Part shown: positions 40,203 to 45,422 of the stretch, in pieces | Layout: every line of letters starts with the position of its first letter | Numbering within the stretch: the first letter of the stretch is position 1 | Assembly: GCA_964558465.1 (NCBI GenBank) | Contig: CAZLEF010000057.1 | Location: 1 to 45,422, forward strand | Direction of reading: 5' to 3' | From: JACJYC01 sp964558465 | Lineage (GTDB): Bacteria; Bacteroidota; Bacteroidia; Chitinophagales; Saprospiraceae | DNA: 45,422 nt | Translations under genes and position numbers: made by a program | Notes under the pieces: generated by a model | What the model was told of the DNA's origin: nothing | The model's database searches: none | Seen by the model: the letters and a program-made list of their open reading frames with translations, nothing else

Positions 40203-40973
40203 TCAATAGACGCAAATAAAAAAAAATGTAACAGGGCTTCGCCAAAGTTTAAAAATGGTCCAGAGTATTTTTTTTCCTGCCAGAAACGAACCCCGGATGG
40301 TGCCGGACACCTTGGATACGCCCACCCTCCTGCGGTACGAAACCGGGATTTCGGCACATTTCAGCCGGTATTTGGCGGCCTTGACCTGCATTTCTACGGT
40401 CCAGCCAAAATCGGGGTCCTGCATGTCGATAGCTGCAAGTTTTTCCCATTTGATGGCTCTGAACGGGCCTAAATCAGTAAAATGGTAACGATAGATCAAT
40501 CGGATGAGATTAGTTGCCAGCCAGTTTCCAAAAATCTGTTGCGGCTGCATTGCCCCGTTTTCTTTTTTACCCAGGGCGCGGGAACCAATGACCAAATCAA
40601 CGTCGTCTTCCAGGATCGGGTTCACCAATGCTTGCATTTCTTCGGGATGATCTGAATAATCGGCGTCCAGGAATACCACAATGTCAGGCTGCTCTTCCTT
40701 TGGCTTTGAAGCCAGGTACCGGATGCCTTTGAGGCATGCGCTGCCATAACCTTTCCTGGGCTGATCCACAACAGTAGCTCCGCCTGCCGCCGCTGCTGCA
40801 GCTGTATTATCCGTACTGGCATTGTTGCAAACCACCACTTCCCGGACCATGGCCCAGGGCATATCGGCCAGGACCAATCCAATGGACTTTTCTTCATTGA
40901 ATGCAGGGATAATGACGTCAATAACAGGCGACAAAGCGTTCTGAGCGGTTTCAACCTCCGCTCCTCCTTTCAC
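40203..40973 (-). CDS. GT2 glycosyltransferase (polyprenyl-phosphate sugar synthase-like)
   Basis: The 256-aa product is a GT-A fold enzyme of the DPM1/DpmA type: DVIIPAFNEEKSIGLVL, VVCNNASTDNT, GYGSACLKGI, the metal-binding VFLDADYSDHP, and FTDLGPFRAIKW. Such enzymes load a sugar on a polyprenyl phosphate; there are no C-terminal membrane segments. A GTG at 40973 is the only early start, but a -7 box TATCTTTG (40978-40985) ends 4 bp before it, so either the mRNA is leaderless or translation starts at a TTG near 40934. The protein fits as donor maker for the GT-C enzyme nearby, which is inference. Confidence 0.85.
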   Translation of the reverse strand: MKGGAEVETAQNALSPVIDVIIPAFNEEKSIGLVLADMPWAMVREVVVCNNASTDNTAAAAAAGGATVVDQPRKGYGSACLKGIRYLASKPKEEQPDIVVFLDADYSDHPEEMQALVNPILEDDVDLVIGSRALGKKENGAMQPQQIFGNWLATNLIRLIYRYHFTDLGPFRAIKWEKLAAIDMQDPDFGWTVEMQVKAAKYRLKCAEIPVSYRRRVGVSKVSGTIRGSFLAGKKILWTIFKLWRSPVTFFFICVY

Positions 40974-40977
40974 GATG

Positions 40978-40985
40978 CAAAGATA
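40978..40985 (-). promoter_or_regulatory. -7 promoter box of the glycosyltransferase genes
   Basis: TATCTTTG on the minus strand matches TAnnTTTG exactly and lies 4 bp before the GTG start. No -33 TTG is seen at the right distance. Confidence 0.45.
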
Positions 40986-41082
40986 ACAGAAAAAAAGATT
41001 TTGGCTTGTCCGAAAATTAACCGCAACGAAGCGCAGTTTTTTTCGTTATGCCTATTAATCGCCGCGCATCGGCGAAAAAATC

Positions 41083-41090
41083 TAATTTTG
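41083..41090 (+). promoter_or_regulatory. -7 promoter box of the beta-helix-like lipoprotein gene
   Basis: TAATTTTG matches TAnnTTTG and lies 19 bp before ATG 41110. No clear -33 element is seen. Confidence 0.45.
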
Positions 41091-41109
41091 CCTGCATATT
41101 TGCGCCTTT

Positions 41110-42615
41110 ATGATAAAAACGGGATCAGTAATCGCCTTGTTGGCCGTTTCGGCTCTTTTATTTTTGAATGCTTGCGGCGACCGGGAAGACGACTTCGTAG
41201 CCGACGGAAGCATCGAACTCCGGTTCTCTCTCGATACCTTGCGTTTCGATACGGTTTTCACCGAATTGGGCTCCGCAACCCGGTTGTTCAAGGTATTTAA
41301 TCCGGACCCGAGGCCGGTGCGGTTCGACCGGGTTTACCTCCAGCGGGGCGAAACGTCCGAATTCCGCCTCAATGTCGACGGCATACCCGGTAAATCGGTC
41401 GAAAACGTGGAAATCTGGGGCGGAGACAGTATCTATGTGTTTGTGGAAGTGACCATCGATCCGGATCAGCCGCTCTCCGTCAGCCCGTTTGTGATCGAGG
41501 AAAAGGTGGTTTTTGAGTCTGCCGACCGCCGGCAGGAGGTCCGGCTCGAAGCCTGGGGGCAAAATGCCAATTATTTCCCAAGCCGGTTCAACAAAGGAGT
41601 TCCCGTCGTACTGAGTTGCGACAACGGCGTCCTCCGTTGGGATGATCCCAAACCTTATGTCATTTTCGGAGAGATCTTTATCGACAGTTGCGCCCTGGAA
41701 ATCGCAGCCGGTGCCCGGATCTATGTACATGGCGGAATTGCCCAAAACGACGTCTTCGGCGTCTTCAACGACGGCATCATTTATGTCCTTGAAGCGGGTT
41801 CAATCCGGGTAAAAGGCGCCCAAAACAACCCGGTTGTGATCCAGGGCGACCGCCTGGAGGAGGAATTCCTCGACGAGGCCGGCCAATGGTACGGTATCGT
41901 GCTCGGCCGCGGCAGCACCGGCAACCAATTCGAGCATGCCGTCATCCGCAACAGCCTGATCGGCATTTACGCCGATTCCACCTCCGAACTGACGGCCGCT
42001 CATACCCGGATCTACAACACCAACAGCAACGGCTTACTGGCTTTTCACGCCAAAGCCACACTGACCAATTGCCTCATCTATAACAATGCTTCCAACGCCG
42101 TTGAAATTCTGCTGGGCGGTGATTATGTATTTGAACATTGTACCTTCGGCAGCTACGGCGCCGACGCTTCCGCCCTGGGAATGAGCAACTTTTATTGTTA
42201 CGACAACAACCCGCTTTCCTGCGCGGTCAACCGGACTTACCGGCTCAACGCCGTTTTCAGGAACTGCATTCTATTCGGCTCCAACCGTGACGAACTGGAA
42301 TTATCCGACTTCTCCGGCCGGCAAACACCCGCCCAGTTTAATGTCAGTTTTGAAAACTGCATCGTTAAAGTGGATCAACTGCTGACCAATGCGAACAGCG
42401 ATTTCCAGGATTTCCTGACCGCCCTCTGCACCAACTGCATCAATGGGAAACGGGAGGATAAACTATTCCTGGACCCGACCGAGGGTGATTTTCACCTCGA
42501 TACCCTGTCTATCGCAAAAGATAATGGCCTGTTGTTGCCCCATATTACGGACGACCTCGACGGCAACCCCAGGGATAATATGCCGGATATCGGATGTTAT
42601 GAACGGAAAGAGTAG
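41110..42615 (+). CDS. Lipoprotein with right-handed beta-helix-like domain
   Basis: The 501-aa product begins with a lipoprotein signal (MIKTGSVIALLAVSALLFLNAC). Residues 30-150 form an Ig-like beta domain (FDTVFTELGSATRLFKVFNP, VRFDRVYLQRGETSEF), and the rest is a beta-helix-like region with right-handed turns (GNQFEHAVIRNSLIGIYADS, KATLTNCLIYNNASNAVEIL). Bacteroidota genomes commonly encode such surface lipoproteins; the function is unknown. The final DDLDGNPRDNMPDIGCYER motif is typical of PbH1-repeat cell-surface proteins. It is divergent from the glycosyltransferase genes. Confidence 0.82.
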   Translation: MIKTGSVIALLAVSALLFLNACGDREDDFVADGSIELRFSLDTLRFDTVFTELGSATRLFKVFNPDPRPVRFDRVYLQRGETSEFRLNVDGIPGKSVENVEIWGGDSIYVFVEVTIDPDQPLSVSPFVIEEKVVFESADRRQEVRLEAWGQNANYFPSRFNKGVPVVLSCDNGVLRWDDPKPYVIFGEIFIDSCALEIAAGARIYVHGGIAQNDVFGVFNDGIIYVLEAGSIRVKGAQNNPVVIQGDRLEEEFLDEAGQWYGIVLGRGSTGNQFEHAVIRNSLIGIYADSTSELTAAHTRIYNTNSNGLLAFHAKATLTNCLIYNNASNAVEILLGGDYVFEHCTFGSYGADASALGMSNFYCYDNNPLSCAVNRTYRLNAVFRNCILFGSNRDELELSDFSGRQTPAQFNVSFENCIVKVDQLLTNANSDFQDFLTALCTNCINGKREDKLFLDPTEGDFHLDTLSIAKDNGLLLPHITDDLDGNPRDNMPDIGCYERKE

Positions 42616-42628
42616 AGGGCGATGGGGG

Positions 42629-42686
42629 GACTGGGTGATTTGGTGACTGGGTGATTTTGTGACTTGGAGACTGGGTGACTGGTCAC
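42629..42686. repeat. 8-bp tandem array (GGTGACTT family)
   Basis: Degenerate octamers such as CTGGGTGA, TTTGGTGA and CTTGGAGA follow the lipoprotein stop (42613-42615). Read on the minus strand they are the CCAAGTCA family of 1-55 and 22886-22976. Confidence 0.8.
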
Positions 42687-42749
42687 TGAACTTCGGCTAC
42701 GCTCAGTTCCCGCAACTGACCACGGCCTCTTCGACTCCGCTCAGAGGCC
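42687..42749 (+). repeat. Two copies of the TTCGRCTMCGCTCAG element
   Basis: TTCGGCTACGCTCAG (42692-42706) and TTCGACTCCGCTCAG (42730-42744) lie between an octamer and a heptamer array. The second is framed by GGCCTCT/AGAGGCC (42724-42730, 42743-42749), a 7-bp stem. A third copy is at 18107-18121. Confidence 0.7.
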
Positions 42750-42818
42750 TTACAACTTACAACTTACAACTTACGACTTACGACTTACAACTTACGACTT
42801 ACAACTTACGACTTACAA
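42749..42818. repeat. 7-bp tandem array (CTTACAA/CTTACGA)
   Basis: Ten heptamers in exact register, CTTACAA or CTTACGA, run up to 42818; a last degenerate unit CTGAAAC (42819-42825) ends exactly before the coaX ATG. It belongs to the heptamer family of 10358-10395 and 16636-16691. Confidence 0.95.
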
Positions 42819-42825
42819 CTGAAAC

Positions 42826-43593
42826 ATGATACTCGCAGTAGATATCGGAAATTCCAACGTAACGGTCGGCCTGGCCAGGGGGGCCGAATGGCTGAAGGTC
42901 TGGCGGTTTCCTACGCTGACCGACCAGGATGCCCTGCTCTTTTATGAAGTGCAGCTGAGCGACCAGTTCCTGGAAGCCGGCATACCGCCCCGTGAAGTCC
43001 GGCAGGCGGTGATCAGTTGTGTGGTGCCGGCGCTGAAAGATACCTGGACGACGGCGGTACACCAACTCACAGGGGCGGATCTCGTCATCGTCGGCCCTGA
43101 TATTTATCCGAAACTGGACATGGGCATTCAGCGACCCGACGAAATCGGTACCGACCTGGTGGCCAACGCCTTCGCCGCCCACCGGCTGTATCAGCGGGAT
43201 TGTGTCGTTGTCGACTTCGGCACTGCCCTCACTTTCACCTGCCTGACTTCCGGGGGCGATATCCTGGGCGTTTCCATCGCGCCCGGCCTGAAAACTGCGA
43301 TAAAAGCGCTCTTCGCCAATACCGCCCAACTGCCCGAAGTGTCGCTCCAACTACCCGATTCCGCCGTTGGCAAAGACACTGTCCACGCCATCCGCGCAGG
43401 GGTGCTGATCGGCTATGTGGGGCTGGTGCGGCATATGCTCGCCGTGATCCGCGCCGAACTGGGCGACCATTACATCGCGGTTGCAACGGGTGGTCTTTCC
43501 TCCATCCTTCATCCATTGAAAGACGCTTTCGAAGCCGTTGACCCCAACCTGACGCTGACGGGGTTGCGGCTGATTGGGGAGCAGGTGAAATAA
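42826..43593 (+). CDS. coaX: Type III pantothenate kinase
   Basis: The 255-aa product starts MILAVDIGNSNVTVGL, the phosphate-binding motif of CoaX enzymes with catalytic Asp6, and continues with the pantothenate and dimer region PKLDMGIQRPDEIGTDLVAN, VVVDFGTALTFT and APGLKTAIKALF, ending with VATGGLSS. It phosphorylates pantothenate in CoA synthesis and is cytoplasmic. A heptamer array runs up to the base before the ATG, so no ordinary leader or promoter is visible. The length is usual for the family. Confidence 0.95.
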   Translation: MILAVDIGNSNVTVGLARGAEWLKVWRFPTLTDQDALLFYEVQLSDQFLEAGIPPREVRQAVISCVVPALKDTWTTAVHQLTGADLVIVGPDIYPKLDMGIQRPDEIGTDLVANAFAAHRLYQRDCVVVDFGTALTFTCLTSGGDILGVSIAPGLKTAIKALFANTAQLPEVSLQLPDSAVGKDTVHAIRAGVLIGYVGLVRHMLAVIRAELGDHYIAVATGGLSSILHPLKDAFEAVDPNLTLTGLRLIGEQVK

Positions 43594-43681
43594 AATTTTA
43601 CTTTAAAGTTGAATTTTTAATCATTAATTTGCAGTTTTGCAACTATAATTACCATTGAAATATCCATTCAAAAAATAAGGT

Positions 43682-44683
43682 ATGAAAAGTGCCTATACCG
43701 GTAAACCCATGCAACTGATCCGGGAAGAGCGGGTATTGCAATTCCGCAAAGAGGATTTCACCCTGCTCAAACATTTTTTCCGTTGCACCGATACCGGAGA
43801 AGAATTTGAAACGGAGGAGCAGCTGCAACTCAATCTGGAGCAGGTTTACAACCAGTACCGGGTAAAACATCAATTGCCGTTTCCGGATGAAATGACCCGG
43901 ATTAAGGAGCAATATCAACTTTCCTCTGCCAAAATGTCTGAAATACTGGGTTTTGGCCCCAACACCTACAGGTTGTACGAGCAGGGGGAAATCCCTAGTT
44001 TATCCAATGCCAGGTTGATTCAGTTGGCGGCCGACCCGGAGGAATTCGAAAAATTGACGGATTTATGTGATGAATTAACGGAAAAAGAACGGGTTAAAAT
44101 CAAAAAACGAATCCGGGAATTTGCCGCTTCTGAAGCCTCTTCCCCGTTTTCCGGACTTGCGGGCTATTTATTCGGGACCGACCTTTCCCCCAGCCTGTTT
44201 CGGGGTTATCGACGTCCGGAATTGACCAAATTTAACCAGATGGTTGCTTTTTTTGCACAAAAGATTCACCCGTTTAAAGTCAAGATGTGCAAATTGTTGT
44301 TCTACGCCGATTTCGCCCATTTCAAGCGGACCGGCCGGTCGATCTCCGGCGTATCCTATATCGCCATCGGAATGGGGCCCGTACCCAGCAATTTTGACGG
44401 GTTGTTCAACGAGGCCAGGCGGCAAGGTTTCCTGCACATCGAGTACCAGGATTTCCAAAACGGCGGAACCGGCGAACAATTCCTTCCGGGCGCCGCGGCT
44501 TTCGATAAAACAGTTTTTAACAACTCAGAATTCCAGGTCCTACAGGAGGTCTGCACCCGGTTTGCAGAGTCCGGCACTTCCGAAATGATCCGGATGAGTC
44601 ACGAAGAAGAAGCCTGGAAAGCCGGTACGGCAGGAAACGGGTTGATCAGTTACCGGCATGGATTTTTTTTGAAATATGCCTGA
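43682..44683 (+). CDS. HTH plus Panacea (SocA/DUF4065) domain antitoxin-like protein
   Basis: The 333-aa product has an N-terminal region of the MqsA/YgiT type without the zinc-binding Cys pairs (MKSAYTGKPMQLIREERVLQF, RCTDTGEEFETEEQ), a Cro/XRE-like helix-turn-helix (KMSEILGFGPNTYRLYEQGEIP), and a C-terminal Panacea domain (TKFNQMVAFFAQ, MCKLLFYADFAHFKRTGRSI, YIAIGMGPVPSNFDGLF). Panacea proteins are chaperone-like antitoxins that neutralise many different toxins. No toxin-sized gene lies next to it: coaX ends 88 bp upstream and the fRMsr gene starts 62 bp downstream. It may be an orphan regulator. Confidence 0.85.
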   Translation: MKSAYTGKPMQLIREERVLQFRKEDFTLLKHFFRCTDTGEEFETEEQLQLNLEQVYNQYRVKHQLPFPDEMTRIKEQYQLSSAKMSEILGFGPNTYRLYEQGEIPSLSNARLIQLAADPEEFEKLTDLCDELTEKERVKIKKRIREFAASEASSPFSGLAGYLFGTDLSPSLFRGYRRPELTKFNQMVAFFAQKIHPFKVKMCKLLFYADFAHFKRTGRSISGVSYIAIGMGPVPSNFDGLFNEARRQGFLHIEYQDFQNGGTGEQFLPGAAAFDKTVFNNSEFQVLQEVCTRFAESGTSEMIRMSHEEEAWKAGTAGNGLISYRHGFFLKYA

Positions 44684-44745
44684 TAATGACCGTTCCTGTT
44701 TTCAATTTTCGATAGTTCTTAATCTTTGAATCCAAAATCGCTCAA

Positions 44746-45294
44746 ATGTCCGCATCCGCCCAAATGCCCTATTTCCTCAAACCCTCCGTCAACCTGAACG
44801 AAGCTGAAAAACGCTCGGCCTACGAGGAAGCCATCGCCGCCATCGACGCCAACCTGGAAGGGGAAACCCAGATGATCCTGAAAATGGCCACCATCAACTG
44901 CCTGCTCAAAACCCACCTGCCCTATTTCTACTGGGCTGGTTTTTACATGGTTAACAATGGGAAACTGGAAGTCGGACCCTATCAGGGTACCCTCGGCTGC
45001 CTGCATATCCAGTTCAACCGCGGCGTGTGCGGCAAAGCCGCCCGGGAACGCGCCACCCAGATCGTGCCCGATACCCATGCGCTCACCCAGGGGACCGACC
45101 ATATCGCCTGCGACCCCAACTCCAGGTCGGAGATCGTCGTGCCGGTATTCGACCGCCAAAACCGGCTCATCGCCGTTTTTGATGTGGACAGCACCGAATT
45201 GGGTTCTTTCGATTTTATTGATCAAATTTGCCTCGAAAAATTGTTCAACAAACATTTCCGGGAATCGGAACTGACGTTCGGGTACGGGGTTTAG
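44746..45294 (+). CDS. msrC: Free methionine-R-sulfoxide reductase (GAF domain)
   Basis: The 182-aa product is a GAF-domain protein with the three Cys residues of free methionine-(R)-sulfoxide reductase: Cys85 in GTLGCLHIQF, Cys95 in RGVCGKAARE and Cys122 in HIACDPNSRSEIVVPVF. It reduces free Met-R-sulfoxide with thioredoxin electrons. The length and Cys spacing are those of the family, with a small insertion (ALTQGTD) before the last Cys. A TAATCTTTG sequence lies 17 bp before the ATG. The stop codon TAG overlaps a 15-bp tandem array. Confidence 0.92.
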   Translation: MSASAQMPYFLKPSVNLNEAEKRSAYEEAIAAIDANLEGETQMILKMATINCLLKTHLPYFYWAGFYMVNNGKLEVGPYQGTLGCLHIQFNRGVCGKAARERATQIVPDTHALTQGTDHIACDPNSRSEIVVPVFDRQNRLIAVFDVDSTELGSFDFIDQICLEKLFNKHFRESELTFGYGV

Positions 45295-45422
45295 AGAGTG
45301 AGAAGTGAGAGAGTGAGAAGTGAGAGAGTGAGAAGTGAGAGAGTGAGAAGTGAGAGAGTGAGAAGTGAGAGAGTGAGAAGTGAGAGAGTGAGAAGTGAGA
45401 GAGTGAGAAGTGAGAGAGTGAG
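45293..45422. repeat. 15-bp tandem array (AGAGAGTGAGAAGTG)
   Basis: About 8.7 exact copies of a 15-bp unit begin on the last two bases of the fRMsr stop codon and run to the window end, so the array continues beyond. The unit is made of 8-bp and 7-bp halves (AGAGAGTG and AGAAGTG). The copies are identical, which implies recent growth or gene-conversion-like homogenisation. Confidence 0.97.

Noticed and set aside
1..45422. tRNA or rRNA genes
   Set aside because: I looked for T-loop-like GGTTCGAATCC patterns and for rRNA-like conserved stretches and saw none; a covariance search would be decisive.

Overview
The window looks like a chromosomal piece of a Bacteroidota bacterium, probably from the Saprospiraceae-like (Saprospiria) lineages. 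The evidence for the phylum is good: many genes are preceded by the Bacteroidota promoter pattern (a -33 TTG and a -7 TAnnTTTG about 19-21 bp apart), ribosome-binding sites are mostly not visible, and the gene families are typical (7TMR-DISM hybrid kinase, LytS/LytTR pair, DUF4143 ATPases, DUF433/DUF5615 pair, TlpA-type lipoproteins, SO2930-type cytochrome with a beta-helix partner). The family assignment is inference from general resemblance, including the many short tandem repeat arrays between genes. Both ends of the window lie inside such arrays, so the piece may be a contig that broke at repeats.

Layout. 0-7 kb: TlpA-like lipoprotein, hybrid histidine kinase, PqiA-like membrane protein, small lipoprotein and a NhaD Na+/H+ antiporter. 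7-10.4 kb: tRNA dihydrouridine synthase, CCA-adding enzyme and an OmpR-type response regulator. 10.5-16 kb: class A penicillin-binding protein, a 320-bp repeat-rich divergent spacer, a Tat-like cupin with an AraC regulator, and aroB. 16-18 kb: a DUF4442 thioesterase-like gene whose first codons lie in a repeat array, and sucC. 18-24 kb: an exported serine hydrolase between two genes of unknown function, a LytS/LytTR two-component pair, a YHS lipoprotein and a helical-repeat protein. 24-27 kb: two adjacent DUF4143 AAA ATPases followed by a truncated Crp-type regulator. 27-31.4 kb: flavin amine oxidase, secernin-like Ntn hydrolase and alpha/beta hydrolase, with a DUF433-DUF5615 toxin-antitoxin-like pair overlapping the last gene tail to tail. 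31.5-34.3 kb: a minus-strand cluster of two SnoaL-type proteins, a small membrane protein and an exported ferredoxin-fold-like protein, behind a promoter with four helically phased direct repeats. 34.4-36.8 kb: the conserved but functionally unknown beta-helix/diheme cytochrome pair. 37-41 kb: three glycosyltransferases. 41-45.4 kb: a beta-helix-like lipoprotein, coaX, an apparently orphan Panacea-domain antitoxin and free methionine-R-sulfoxide reductase.

How it works together: most of the window is housekeeping (translation, envelope synthesis, CoA, shikimate, TCA cycle) mixed with exported lipoproteins and small regulatory modules. No single island with a complete new defence or biosynthetic system is evident. 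The least explained signals are (i) over a dozen tandem arrays with 7, 8, 10 or 15/16-bp units that start at or just after stop codons and in two places supply start codons, N-termini or a stop codon of genes; (ii) a 17-bp palindrome that interrupts two unrelated arrays; (iii) the phased TGAACA operator in front of the SnoaL cluster; and (iv) the two-gene beta-helix/cytochrome unit of unknown function.
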